From Catonia carolina (lineage: Eukaryota; Arthropoda; Insecta; Hemiptera; Achilidae): 64,000 bases of DNA. Under the pieces are notes generated by a model. That model was not told the DNA's origin. It worked only from the letters and a program-made list of their open reading frames with translations, and searched no databases. Location of the stretch: NCBI GenBank assembly GCA_035578175.1, contig JAQMRL010000001.1:45345553-45409552 (forward strand), given 5' to 3'. This document shows, in pieces, positions 31,221 to 43,107 of this stretch. The translations under genes and the position numbers were made by a program. How positions within the stretch are numbered: position 1 is the stretch's first letter; each line of letters opens with the position of its first letter.

Positions 31221-32695
31221 GTCTTCCGAATTTGGACAGTGAAGACATTCCAGAAAAAACAACAAAGCCAAGAAAGAATGATAAAAAGTATATTTTCAAT
31301 ATAATAAGTAAATTTTTTTGTCATTAGAAAATGAAAATCTTGATAGAGATTACACCACCAGCGTAACTCCAATTTAAAAATCAACTTTCGCTCTTGACCA
31401 GGTTAATTAAAATATTTTCTTATTATAAATATTTAATTAGGCCTATTATAAAATATTTTCTTTAAAAATATTTATTATCTTTGTAAACAATAAATTGCTT
31501 TTAATTATGTATTTACTTAGCTGAGGCGTTTAATTGTTATTTACTCTAAACTGGGACAAACGTTTAAGTCATTATTCTAATAGGTCTAGTAAAATACATA
31601 AATACAGTTGTGAACTTAGTTCAATTAAGTACTGCTTATTTATTTTGAATTATTGTGGTACAGAATAAGATAATTAAGGCATTGCAATTCAGTAACCGTA
31701 CTTTATAACAAAGGAAGAGACAATTAATTTTGCTGATTTAAATTGCATTATGTGAATTTTTAAAAGGAACGTTAAACTAACCGACCTACGGTAAAGTACA
31801 ACGGTGATTTTCTGAATATCATTACAATAATCTTGCATGAGATTGAAGGCGGAAACAAATTCGCAGTGTTGAGGAGAATGAAATCTTCTGAAGCGAAGCT
31901 CCATCTAGTTAAATCTATCTAGTAGATTAGTTACTAGATTACAGTTAACATTTCCAGGCAACCTTTGCATCAGTTATATGAAAAATATACGAAAGCAGAC
32001 CGTAAAAAATTTTATAAGAAGCGTTGTGGCCCGCGTTGTTACATAAACTGTTATTTGACATCCCTTACATCTAGTCCTGTCTTGTTAGATTCACGCTTTC
32101 CCTGTTTTATCGTTTACATAAGTCAATGTATCAATGTTATATTTTTGACATATCTGTTTGTTTTGATTCTTTTTTTTACTCTAATCTAATACGTGTCAAT
32201 TTTTAAATTAAATCTTTAAAATAATCTAAAATATTGACGGATCAATTGAAATCTCGGTCTTAGTTCAAGAAATAAGTAATTATGCGTTCTAGTCAGTTGG
32301 TTTTATAGTTGCCAGGTGCCACGTTTCTCTAACTGACCGAGCGAGAGGTCTTGTAATTAATTACATGTATTTGCATCGTTAGTTCTTCACAATTTCTTAC
32401 AACATTCAAAAGAACAAAAACATATTACATCGTGAACATTTCGGAATTTCATTTACCTAAAGAATTCTATATTTTAAGGTAAAATTTTTCATGGTCAGTG
32501 GCTGATTCCATATTTAGCTGTTCAGGAAATCTAACAGAATAGTGTAGCTTAAGTTTTACTAGTCATTTAGTTATCGGTTACAGAATCTTCGGATTAGCAA
32601 TTATATAAAATTGCTCAGATTAATTTTGGCACATACCCAATTTGTAATCTGAGATCCAATATTTTAAAAATCATATTTAAAGTTGCATCAACCGA
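31220..32695. other. AT-rich gap
   Basis: Frames of 71 to 74 codons (31689-31904 minus, 31965-32189 plus) have no support. No family match. Confidence 0.5.
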
Positions 32696-32699
32696 TAGG

Positions 32700-32822
32700 A
32701 GTATTTTTTTTTAAAGAACGGTGGGTATAATACTCGTAATTTTCCAGATCCTAACCGAGAGTTGAACCCGGGATGTTTGCTTTGCAGCGTAGCACGCCAA
32801 CCGTTGGGTCACAGCGGTGGCC
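32700..32822 (-). mobile_element. tRNA-derived SINE
   Basis: The minus strand begins ggccaccgctgtgacccaac, with a B-box-like cgggttcaactctcgg, and continues ttaggatctggaaaattac, matching the copies at 43030 and 43440. It ends with a run read as T on the plus strand at 32706-32713. Confidence 0.7.
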
Positions 32823-32824
32823 GA

Positions 32825-33890
32825 AATTCAAATTTATTAAGAATTCAGTCTTGCTAAAGTGCATAAAAATCAAAAACTTTCGTACTGTTTTGATGAAGGT
32901 TAGATTCTTTTAGTGAAACAAGTCCCCAAGTTCACAAATGTCTGAAGTAAAAAATAATGTTTCGTGTGTATTTTGGTGCCATTAAAAACTAAACTCATGT
33001 GTCAGATGGCGTTCAAGTTTCCTGGCTGATTGAGGGGAGTGCTATTTTAGAAAAATAGTACAGATGGATTAATATTGTCAAACGGGTTAGGGAGAGCATT
33101 GATAAGTTATAAAAAAATACAAGTGTTAAGAATACAGAAAAATCTGACTGAAATCGAACATAGATTCGAAAACTTTTCGCTAACCGCCTACATTAAGAAT
33201 CAAAAATTTTCTAGCAATTTCCGGACAGTACTCATTGTGGGGGCTGAGAAAACGGAACTTAAATTTGGTGAATTTAATAATGCTGAGATACATGGTATGA
33301 GGTCCTTTTAAAATCAATTTTTAATTTTCGGTGCAACTTCTTCAACTCGTCACTAGTTTTGACAGATACGAGTACACCCAGAATTATAATCTTTACTCGT
33401 TCAGTTGGTACGAGTATTTATGTATCGGTATTAATAACTGAAGTATCAGGTATCCTACTTTGTTTTGTATCTTTCAGTACTCCTACCGAGTTGTACTAGG
33501 AACATAAAAATCCGATTCCAATGAGAGACTAGTAAAAACATATAAGGACTAAGAGAAGATTAATGATTACTCTTTCAGGAAGAATTTACGTACGAGGAGA
33601 CTAACATAACACTATAAAAATTGAGGTAAAACAATGGCGATATGATATACTGTTGAGAACAAAAGAAAATTATTACAAACGGTACCAACCTTAAAAAGAT
33701 GAAGCTACAAGTAAATCGTACATCGCCCTTAACTTTATAATTATTTCGCAATTGGATGGGAAATACTGGTCTTATTACTGTATTATTAGTATATTTATTG
33801 AATGAATGCCGTAACATTACACGTAATGTAAGTTTCATAAATATAAAAATGTTAAGTATCATAACTTCGTTTCTTCAGAAGAACTGCTAT
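32825..33890. other. Gap without recognised elements
   Basis: Two unsupported frames (33075-33311, 33575-33862). A run of tacgag/gtactc words around 33360-33500 gives a locally repetitive look but no clear unit. Confidence 0.45.
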
Positions 33891-33897
33891 TTTATTA

Positions 33898-34055
33898 TTT
33901 ATTTATGATTATTTAAAGTTTTATCCACTACTTGGTCATTAGCTACTACAATTTGGGTAGTGTAACAGTAACAACTGACTTTCAATATTTTAAAATCTAA
34001 CCTCAGTCGGAAATCAAACCTGAGACCTTTCGTTTTGCAGTTTAGCATGTCACAA
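33898..34055 (-). mobile_element. tRNA-derived SINE, decayed
   Basis: The minus strand reads, from about 34055, gtgacatgctaaactgcaaa, then cgaaaggtctcaggtttgat (B-box region) and the tail module with TAGCTAATGACCAAGTAG. Same family as 42945. Confidence 0.65.
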
Positions 34056-34089
34056 ATATTTCTCACATGTGGGATAATTTATTTAGTTC

Positions 34090-34400
34090 TTTTTCTTCTT
34101 TGTCTTCACTCGTTTTGTGCTTTACAGTGTCGGAGTATACAGCCTAGTACCTTACTCTCTCCTTTCCAAAGCTATCTTTTCTCACCTCCCTCTTTTCCTT
34201 CTTTTTAACTTATTTCTGATAGGTATTTTTTCAGTTAAATCTGGTCTGATGTTTCTCTTTCCACTAGGTCTTGCCTTCATTACTCTGACAGCCTTTCATC
34301 ATGCGCACGAGTTATGTGTTTCTAATGTATCCAAGAGTTAAATATCTTCTGATGCAGACATTTCGAACTCGATCATGCCTGTTCACTCACTACTCTCCTA
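34090..34400 (-). mobile_element. Probable LINE 3' fragment, heavily decayed
   Basis: On the minus strand, short matches to LINE C-terminal motifs occur in order: HDERLSE, KARPSGKRNIRPDLTEKIP, KIALERRE and LYTPTL. They resemble ARTSGKR..GRPR.TW and the C-terminal LALERRE segment. Frame changes separate them. The pyrimidine-rich plus-strand frame at 34117-34341 is its shadow. The identification is tentative. Confidence 0.4.
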
Positions 34401-34404
34401 AGGA

Positions 34405-35600
34405 ATATCATCTTCAGTTAACTTCACTTTTACAGAAACTCAGTAACTGTAAGAATTGTGATATTTCATATCATTAGACTAAAGATAATAAAAACAATAA
34501 AATATAAAAATTAATTGCATCAATATTTTATGAACACCAATTAAATTAATCGTAACTTCTTATCAACAACAAATTAATTTCGAAATGCTTGTTAGAAAAT
34601 CGGATATTTTTTGTTTTTAATAATTTGTATTTGCTCAATAATATAATACAATGTATTTGTCTACATATCATGTTTCCTGTAACAACCCATATTTAGAACA
34701 AACGTATTCGTTTATAATAATTGAAATAAATTTTATACATGAATAAAATAAAAATTTACAAATTAGTTAATTACGAACAAAATTACTACCTGACCTACAA
34801 AGAAAATCTTGACTGAAGGCAGGGAAGGAACATTATGCAACTTAGCTTGGCATTCTTCACAAAATACTAGTTTATTAAAAAAAGGGAATAAACAAGAAAA
34901 ATAAAAGGGAAAATCATAGTCACCCAAAAAAGCCTCATACATCAACACAGAGTACCAATATTTACCTTGGTAGAACCAAATTATCATTGTAACTTTGAAT
35001 AACGTAAACTGATGACGTGGTACATGTCATCTAATCTTTATGGCTGAAGGGAAAAATCCAATTATTTTTGTTTTCCAATGATTCTAAAAAATATTCGTTC
35101 AGCAAATTTTATAAAAAATATTTTTGTTTTTCTAATTAATTGTAAGATGGCTACGGTATCTTTGTTAAATTTTAGATATCCTTGATCTTAGTTTTCCTTG
35201 ATCTTAGTACAGCCTCCGGATGTACTCGAGACATCGGAAATTAACTTTTTATTACATACGATTACATAAGATGAGATAATTTTAGTACATTAATTTTTAG
35301 TTTTATACCATTATACTAACACATTTATTTATAAATAAAGAGTTATTTTTATTTTCTAAATATGCAGAATATCATAAATTACGTTGGAAATTAACCCTGG
35401 ATACATATCTAGAATCAGTGTTTACTTCATTGAAGTTAATCTGTGTCACAAAGGAAAAAGAAATAATAAACAGTAAAATGTAATGTTTAACTCTAATTTC
35501 CGTGTTGCTATAAAAATGAGCTAATTGTTCGCAGAAAAACATTATTTACAGTTTACAAAGTTACTTTTAAGCGTCTAAAAGCATAAAAACATTTGTTTTA
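34405..35600. other. AT-rich gap
   Basis: It contains a near-tandem tccttgatcttagt (35179 and 35197). The 74-codon minus-strand frame at 34763-34987 is unsupported. Confidence 0.45.
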
Positions 35601-35604
35601 TTTG

Positions 35605-35705
35605 TTGTTGTTTAGGTCATCAGCCAAAAGGCTGGTTTGAACCTGTAGAGGTTTTACTAAGTAAAACGAGGAGTGAGGTGGTTTACCATTGCCTTCCTCA
35701 TTGTT
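35605..35705 (-). mobile_element. Repeat family C, 3' fragment
   Basis: The plus strand starts with a GTT repeat then taggtcatcagccaaaaggc, tggtttgaacctgtagaggt, and gaggtggtttaccattgcct. It is the complement of the 3' end of 39961-40317, with a GTT (AAC) tail. 5'-truncated to about 100 bases, as expected for retrotransposed elements. Confidence 0.8.
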
Positions 35706-35709
35706 TTAT

Positions 35710-36270
35710 TTATTGCAAATTATTGTGTATTTTTATTTAACATATTATTGTAAATTGATTTTGAGCTGTATAATATTGATATTATGTTTTGTTAATAATT
35801 ACAACCACTTGACAGTAATTTTACGTGTGGAAATTATTGACGAAGAAAAGAAGAAGAGAATTTCTGCAAAAGAGAACGCCATAGAGTGAATGGTATTAAA
35901 AAGCAAAAACAATGCAAATTGATAAATCTTAGTTGGAAAAATTATTCTAAATAAAATTAATACATAATATAATTATAATAATAAATTTCATACTAACCTT
36001 TTATTTAAGGTCATACAAACTATTTAAGAATTAGCTTCAACATTGCGCAGTAGAAAAGTAACCTGGAATAGTAAGCTAATATGAGAAAATGCTTTACTGT
36101 TTTGTCGGTAAACGAAAATAGAGTCGTCGACTTAACATTAAAGTACCTTCCTGAATGAACCATTGAAGTGATCTCAATTTTGTTAAAATTGATGGGAAGT
36201 TTTAGTTTGAAATCTTCGAAAATCCTTAATTTATGTCCCTGTCTTTAAGTGTCTGTAGAATTTAACGTAC
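35710..36270. other. AT-rich gap
   Basis: Nothing recognised apart from an unsupported 66-codon frame overlapping the preceding repeat. Confidence 0.45.
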
Positions 36271-36274
36271 TCTT

Positions 36275-36407
36275 GCTCTATATATGAATATTTATGTAAG
36301 TATAAGAAAGGAAAAAATGGTTTTCATGTCGATTTTTCAAAAACATGTTTTACCGGAAATACAGGTTTTCAGGCCCCCTGAACCGAAAATCCTGTTTTTA
36401 GCGATTG

Positions 36408-36448
<41 letters not shown>

Positions 36449-37060
36449 CGCGCGCGCGCGTGTGTGTGAACGAAATATCTCAAAAATGGAACTGCGTACA
36501 TGGTGATTCTTGGAACTTAAATACTACAAGCAGTTGTGACATACACATTTTCATCAAAATTGGTTCACCGGAAGTAGTACATTCAAGTGCTACTTGTGGA
36601 AGTAGTAACACCGTGCTATTTTTCACTTTTTGCGATTTTCTCTAAAACGACATAATATTTTTTAAATCGCCTCATTAACTTCTTTTTTATTCTCTTCAAG
36701 ACAGAGTAAGATATATGTCTGCTAAAATTCTTGGGAGGACTGTTGTGCCCTCGTAGTAAAAACGTTTTTCTTTAAAATTGCGGCCTTAATATGTATTTTA
36801 GGGCAAAAGTGTGTGTAATCAAAGTTATGAAAAATTAAAAAACTTTAACTTTTATTTCAAGTATTCTTTTGTTGAGGGCCTAGCGTTAATTACTGATATT
36901 TTTGTATTTCTAATTTCTACAGAGGTTGATTTTCAATCACTCATGATTAAAATTAGATTATGTTTTTCATTTTAAATTGTTTACTAACGATTAAACAAAG
37001 GTTATGTTTTTCATTATTTACATTAGAGAGAGAAGTCATGTGAATGTTTTACAACAGATT
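36275..37060 (+). mobile_element. Helentron-associated-like element, diverged copy
   Basis: It starts ctatatatgaata, continues ttcatgtcgatttttcaaaa and gcgattggtttgtgtg, then a GT/GC microsatellite (36411-36468), ggttcaccggaagtagta, cgattttctctaaaacg, and ends with catgtgaatgttttacaaca followed by gattta. The order matches the full copies, but divergence is higher and the 3' subterminal repeat is reduced to gagagagaagt (37022-37034). It is perhaps an older or separate subfamily. Confidence 0.7.
36411..36468. repeat. (TG)n(CG)n microsatellite inside the element
   Basis: A TG repeat interrupted by tatg, then an alternating CG run (gcgcgcgcgcg) and more TG. ORFs that read VCVCVC are products of this tract. 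Confidence 0.95.
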
Positions 37061-37064
37061 TATT

Positions 37065-38668
37065 TAATTCGGTACTATGCTGTTCATTCTACTTACACGT
37101 TTCAGAAAAGAAATACTAGTATAAAAATACACCCCGTGTATTTTTCAACGGTTAAATCGACTGGAAGTATGTTCAATATTGATTAAGCTCAACACAGAAA
37201 TGTTTGCGGTATATCTTTCACCACATAGTAATCATATGCTTGAATGTCTTATTAATGCATATTAATTTAATTTTCCCGTGTAGTTATTTTGAAGAGTTTT
37301 GCAATACAAATTACAGTAATTTAAGTTGTAAGTTTCAAGGCAACCGAAACTGATTTAATAGAAATCAAATCTATTTCTCGATACCCGATATACGTAAATA
37401 TACTTTACAGTAACTAGCTTTTTTTTGAATTTTATTTGAAAGTTTTTTATAAAATTTTATTTTTTTAAATTTTTGTTCACAATAAATTATTGAAATATAG
37501 GAATTTTATTTTATAACACTTTTTTATTTTGGACTTTCAATCACCTCTAATTAGCTTTTAGAATTACATTAAATAATAAAAATTAGACTGATTAATCTCA
37601 TAGTAATAGATAAGTTTTCGAGAGATGAACTGGTAATTATCTACAGTATTATCAGTATAACTGGGACAAAACCATTCATAATAAATCATTTAAGGCTGTA
37701 GCTGCCTTGATGACACATTTCTAAAATTTAACCGTAAGATCAGACACATTTCTATATCATAATAATCCAAAATGGTACGCAACATAGATTCTTCGATTTA
37801 CAAGGAATCCCACAATGATTACAGCAACGCCAACGGAATAGAGACATGATACTTACATTACACTAGTATTAAAAATTAAATTCAGATTTGAATTAATCAA
37901 ATTTTTATTTTTTGTTATTTTGAACTAGGTGGGTACATATTGTTATTATTTTTGTTTACTGTTTTTGCATAGTTGCAATATTGATATATAACAAATTACT
38001 GTCTGGTTTATAAAACGTACGTTTGGAACCTTTTAGAAACAAAAATAGGTGATTTTTTTAGGGGTGTTCGTTAATATATGGAAAGCCGTTCTGAAAATTC
38101 AGAATTGATATTTTAACACTTTTACACTACAAATAACTTATAATAAATTCATACAGATATACTCGTATATTAGATAAATTAATTTATACGAAATTTATGC
38201 ATTAATAATTTATAAATTTTGTAAATAGTGCTTATTTCAAATTTTCCTAAATACTTTATATACTTACTGCAAAGACAAAATGAACAATAAGAATAACGAC
38301 TACCACCGACAAAATACCCTTAAATAATTTTATTATAATTAGCGAGAAAAATTGTTTTAATCATTGTAGACCTTACTTGCCATGAAGATAAAATTGAAAA
38401 TGAACCTTATCGACAATGAAAGCCGATTTTTAAATTGATTTTTAAATTTTAATCCACTGGAGTTACTCGGATGTATTTTCTACTGTTAAACTGTTTACTT
38501 ATAGTAGCCTACACACCTAAAAGTTAATAATATTTTTTTGATAAATTAGCTATTAGGTATCTCGATGGTCAAAATCGTTTTTAGGTTACCACCGATAAAG
38601 CTAATAAAATTTTTTTAGAGTTCAAAAAAACTGTAGACTACATAATTACATTTACACGCCATAGGTAT
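37065..38668. other. AT-rich gap
   Basis: No frame above 60 codons that is credible and no family match. Confidence 0.5.
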
Positions 38669-38671
38669 TAT

Positions 38672-38862
38672 TACTTTCTCTTGCCTATATGAATATATAG
38701 GAAGGAAAGTATTGTTTTCATGTCGATTTTTCGAAATCGAGTTTTCACCGGATCTATACGTTTTCAGACCCCCTGAACCCAAAAAACATGTTTTTAGCGA
38801 TTGGTCTGTGTGTGTGTCTGTGTGTGTGTGTGTGTGTGTGCGTGTGTGTGCGTGTGTGCGTG

Positions 38863-38932
<70 letters not shown>

Positions 38933-39712
38933 CAGAATATCTCAAGAACGGAACATTGTACGAACTTGAAACTTGAAACTTAAGTTACATACCACTACCG
39001 GACGCGACACGAACATTTTCATCAAAATCGGTCAACCGGAAGTAGTAGTTTATTCGTATAATTTTTCAGTTTTTTGCGATTTTCTCAAAAACTGGTCCTA
39101 CGATTTTTTTTAAAATCGCCTATTTTACTCAATTTTTTATTCTCTACAAGATAGGGTAGGCGCCATGTTTGCTGAAATTCTCGGTGAGGCTGTTTTCACG
39201 TAAAAACGTTGTTTTTTTAAGATTACGGCTTTAATATAAATTTTAGCGCAAAAACTTATATAATAAAAGTTGTAGAGAATTTAAAAACCTACAACTTCTG
39301 TTTCAAACATTTTTTTGTATGACGCTTAGTTTAGCAGTAATTAGCAATTTTCTGATTTTTTCTCACGAAAACGTGTGAAAAATCGATTTTTTTAAGATTT
39401 TGGCCTTAGTATGCATTTTACGACAAAAGTGTATATAACCAAATTTATAGGAAATTTAAAGATCTACAACTTTTATTTAACGTATTTTTCTCTACAGAGC
39501 CTAGTTTAGCGTGAAATAGTGATTTTCCGTATTTTTAAGCCAGACTGAGGTTGATTTTCATTTTAAGTGTTTCACTCATGATTAAAATAAGGTTATGTTT
39601 ATTGAGGTTAGTTTTTTGTTTATTTCTAATATTTTATTACTAATGTTAAATTATATTGTAAATTATTTGCATTGGCAAGAGAAAGTTGTGTGAGTGTTTC
39701 ACAGCAGATTTT
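38672..39712 (+). mobile_element. Helentron-associated-like (HINE/DINE-1-like) element, full copy
   Basis: 5' subterminal repeat ACTTTCTCTTGCC at 38673-38685; 3' copy in inverse orientation GGCAAGAGAAAGT at 39674-39686, a perfect 13-bp match. Between them lie the block catgtcgatttttcgaaatc, a 124-base GT microsatellite (38807-38930), and about 740 bases of body without coding capacity. After the 3' repeat comes a hairpin, GTGTGA gtgtt TCACA(G), ending CAGATT beside a T-run. Subterminal inverted repeats, a variable microsatellite near the 5' side, a 3' hairpin and T-rich junctions are the known features of Helentron-associated non-autonomous elements such as Drosophila DINE-1. Assignment to that class is inferred; no helicase or Rep protein is present in this window. 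Confidence 0.7.
38807..38930. repeat. (TG)n microsatellite inside the element
   Basis: About 60 TG dinucleotides with a few CG and CT interruptions in the first half and a pure second half. It lies at the same body position as the tracts at 26139, 36411 and 58757. Confidence 0.95.
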
Positions 39713-39960
39713 TTTTATTTGTTAATTCTTTTACGTTGATCGTGATTATTTTTTTTAAATACATTATTTTGTTTATTTGCAAAGGTCGTATAAATCACTT
39801 GCACAGACTTTTTTGTGTTGACAAAGCTGGAGCAACCACACTAGTTTATATGGAGAAGGTCTCTTGGCCATCGGTGCTTCACCCTTCTTCGTGAAATATC
39901 TTGTATGTGTCGCGAATACATCATGAACGAATCTTTTTTTAATAATTTTAACGATTATTA

Positions 39961-40317
39961 CTCGATCTGCTAGTTCCAGGGCTACAAAAAATAGTTATGT
40001 TTCTTATTAAATGGTCAGGCAATTATATGACTGAATCATTTAAGAACAAAAAAGTTAGAGGTGTAAAAGACACTAATTAGAGAAATCTCCTCTGAAAGTA
40101 ATGAGTTTTATTATACAGCCAGACTCTGTGGTGAATGAAGTGAAGGTGTCATTTGCAGGGTGGAGAATGTGCTTTTAGAAGGGCCTGGCATGCTGATAAT
40201 CATACTTTTTCCCTCAGTGAGGAAGGTATTGGTAAACCACCTCACTCCTCTTTTTACTTAGTAAAACCTCTAAAGGTTCAAACCATCCTTTTGGCTGATG
40301 ATCTAAACAACAACAAC
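39961..40317 (+). mobile_element. Repeat family C (AAC-tailed), full-length copy
   Basis: Whole-length partner of 8387-8737, with a clear terminal ctaaacaacaacaac tail. It contains ggtaaaccacctcactcctc and acttagtaaaacctctaaag, which pair with the fragment at 35605-35705. No internal RNA polymerase III boxes are obvious at the 5' end, so it may be a LINE 3' end or a tRNA-less SINE. Confidence 0.75.
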
Positions 40318-40334
40318 GTTTATTAATACAACGT

Positions 40335-40500
40335 AATGTACGTGCCCGCCACGGAAGAAATCCATTCCAGGGGTTCCGGGTTCGAATTCCTGTCAGGACT
40401 AGAATTTTTCCATTACTAATTTTCAGCTATCACCCTTCATTTTCTACATTAGTCTTGTTACATAAAAACTTGACGTAAAATAAAAACAAAATTTTTAGAG
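40335..40500 (+). mobile_element. tRNA-derived SINE
   Basis: B box ggttcgaattcctgtcagg (40378-40396) preceded by a weak tRNA-like head (gcccgccacggaagaaatcc), then tttttccattacta and a tail with tatcacccttcattttctac resembling family A (tcatttcatccttc). It lies 20 bases after a family C element. Confidence 0.6.
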
Positions 40501-41550
40501 TAAATAGTTACTGGTAAATAATTAACGTGTTGCTGGCAAATAACATCCATTTAATTAAATTTTATTATTTTTGATACTCTTTTAAAAAAACTGTTTTTAA
40601 ATTTAATTAATGCTTGTTTCTTGTTTTATATTTGTTATAAACAAAAGTAGTGATATTTTTAAGTACGGTCATAAAATTGCAACAAAGTAAACAATTTTTC
40701 AAAGAATTCATTAGTAAAAAGCCATTATTTAACATTTGGTTTGAGCAATGCAACAGTTATTACCCTAGTTCAAGTATGTTTTTCAAGGCTAAACAACAGT
40801 GAAATTGGAAGAATACAATTTTAATGGATTATTTTTGTATTAGGAGCAATAAAGTACGCACATTTCAAAATAAACCGACGAAGGCTCTGCTCACTGGGTT
40901 GGAAACGCTGTCAATGGAAGGAGAAAGAAAGAAATAAAAACCTTAAATAAATAAAACTGAGCAATGAGTTACAGCTCAGTTGGCAGGACTGTTAAGGTAC
41001 TATTATACTTATTCATTGCACACCCAAGTTATTGTATCAACCTCCCATGTGGTGGTAAACGTTTAGGCCTACCTGAAACTCAGCCACCCAGTCAGCTGAA
41101 AGATACTGTAATCACTGAGTGCGGTGCAGTGCAATTCAAGTTAGTTATCAGTTTACATCTGTGGATCTGGATTGGACCAATCATTTATCCTGTTATTAAC
41201 TCTACATTCTATTCGTAATTATATTATTTATACAATATAAGGGATATTTTTAAATAATTATAATTTTTTTTTAAATTTATTAATTAATTAATTAAATTAA
41301 CAAACTGGTAATTAATTTTAAATACTTAAATAATTTAAAATCTTATTTTATTTTTAATTTTATTTTTTTTATATTTTTAAGCCACAGCCTATGTTCAATA
41401 ATACTGGATTTTTTTTAAATATTTTAACGTAGGTAGTTATTTTTAAGTAATACACTTTCGTTTTTTAAAATGATTAAAACTTATGAAAAAATAACATAAT
41501 AAATTCATATTGAATTTTTAGTGTTTATTTTTTATTTTTGAAAGTTTTTT
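40500..41550. other. AT-rich gap
   Basis: An 84-codon frame (40964-41218) has moderate complexity but no recognised motif. 41270-41370 is extremely AT-rich. Confidence 0.45.
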
Positions 41551-41559
41551 TTATAAAGT

Positions 41560-42060
41560 GTTCTTTTTTACGTGATTCACGTGTCACTCCTTTAATTTCT
41601 TATTTGAGTTTGTATTTTAAAGATTTTTATATTTTTCTTCATATTTTTTTGTAGTAATTTCAAAATAAAATTCTTCTTTCATCGCTCCACTTCAGTATGT
41701 TGGTTTTCTTAATTTTCGTCTGGAAAACCTGTGTATTCTTTTACTGTCATTCTGAATTTATTCTTATCTTCTATTACATATTTATCTGTGTATAGTATTA
41801 GACAAATATTTTTCTGTTCTTTTTTAATATTTAAGTTTGTTTGTGTATTCTTTTACCTTCTCAAATATTTTTTTAATTCTTCCGTGGTTCATCCTTACTG
41901 ATTAGATGTCCGTAGAATCTTTTTCCTCTCTTCTTATTTCATCCGATAAGTTTTGAAATCGTTTTAATAAATATCTTATTGTTTGGATTATTCCTTACCC
42001 AGGATTTGCTATCTGAAATTCAATCTACATTTTTAATTATTGGACCCTTTATTTTTTAGT
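41560..42060 (-). mobile_element. LINE 3' fragment, FYGHL family, decayed
   Basis: The minus strand from about 42050 gives SDSKSWVRNNPNNKIFIKTI, then IRREEKRFYGHLISKDEPRK, KKIFEKVKEYTNKLKY, and further on IHRF, KLRKPTYWSGAMKEE. The central RR..(K)RFYGHL.SKDE motif and following K.IFE match the LINE C-terminal FFGHL/FYGHL type also seen at 14480 and 29960. Several stops are present. Confidence 0.6.
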
Positions 42061-42069
42061 ACTGTTTTC

Positions 42070-42940
42070 TTTCTGCATTATCTAACACTAGCTTTACACA
42101 TATTTCTTTTAAATTGAATTATTTTAACTAAAAAAATTGATTGCTTATTTATTAATTCTTGAAGTTAATGGGGAATCCCACTCAATCATATTATTACACT
42201 TCTTTTAATATAGAAAAAAAATACTAAAAGTTGATTTTATAAATTAATACGTCATAAAAATTATCCTTTTCAGTTGCAGAAAATCAAATCAATGTGGTAA
42301 ATGTTTTAATTTAAAAACGTACCCTAATCTAAATTCATGTGATTTTATTTGTGATGTGGACGGAGAATTAGTGAAGTTAAGTTAGAATTTTGAAAATTTT
42401 TACCAGAACATCTTTTTTGTGTTTGTTTTAGTCTGGTTAACATTTTCACCACCATATCATTCAGTTAAGATGATGAGAGTATTAAAATTTATATAAAGAA
42501 TCTATTTTCTATAATTTAACTAACTAGGTTAGTAACCAAGACAGGAAATTAATATGGTATTGAATTGTTAATTTTTGACTAAAATGTTTTACCTGGTTAG
42601 TCACTGAAAGCTTTGAGGAAATATAACCAAACACTTTCTTTATTTTCTATAGAACACTAAATATGTGTATGTAAACAATTCATTTTTAACGCTTTCAGTG
42701 CCAAAACAATATTTAAAAGTTTGATCTAAAGCTATTTAATTTGAATAAGCGTGTACAAAAAGTGCTAGCCCTTATTTCGAAAACTTTCAGGCGGTAAAAT
42801 GGCAGTAGGCTACCTGCCATTGCCAACCAAAATTTTAACTTTACAGAAAAATAAAATTTCTTGTTAAAAATTCATTTTTATTACATTCTTAACAAAAAGA
42901 AATAGTTCTAACACAAACTATTCAAAATAGGTATTTTCTT
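42070..42940. other. AT-rich gap
   Basis: Nothing recognised. A short GC-richer island at 42785-42835 includes ggcagtaggctacctgcca, a small imperfect inverted repeat. Confidence 0.4.
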
Positions 42941-42944
42941 TTTA

Positions 42945-43107
42945 TTAGTTTATTTTAAGTCGCATCGACAGCTTGGTCATTAACAACTATTGTGGTTACC
43001 TTAACGGTGGTTTAACGTGTTAAAATTTCCAGACCCTAGCAGGGAATCGAACCCGGGACCTTTCGCTTTGCAGGCTAGCGCGATAGTCACTACGCCACGC
43101 AGGCGGT
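42945..43107 (-). mobile_element. tRNA-derived SINE, well preserved
   Basis: The minus strand begins at about 43107, ccgcctgcgtggcgtagtga, with A-box-like tggcgtagtgactatc, then B box gggttcgattccctgc (about 43035-43052), a CTAGGGTCTGGAAATTTTA body, and the tail module ending atgcgacttaaaataa near 42950. Pol III boxes are nearly canonical. Confidence 0.85.

Noticed and set aside
31013..31384. ORFs with poly-Lys or poly-Phe
   Set aside because: They cross the SINE and its 69-base A tail on either strand.
38712..38983. ORFs encoding VCVCVC or THTHTH runs (also 36284-36645 and 58563-58781)
   Set aside because: They read through the GT/CA microsatellites of the transposon family and are not genes.
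38673..39686. Cut-and-paste transposon ending at the 13-bp inverted repeats
   Set aside because: Sequence conserved between copies extends past the 3' repeat through the hairpin, and no target-site duplication was seen at the repeat edges.
38672..39712. Canonical Helitron end (TC start, CTRR after the hairpin)
   Set aside because: The hairpin is followed by CAGATT and not CTRR, and the subterminal inverted repeats fit the Helentron-type layout better.
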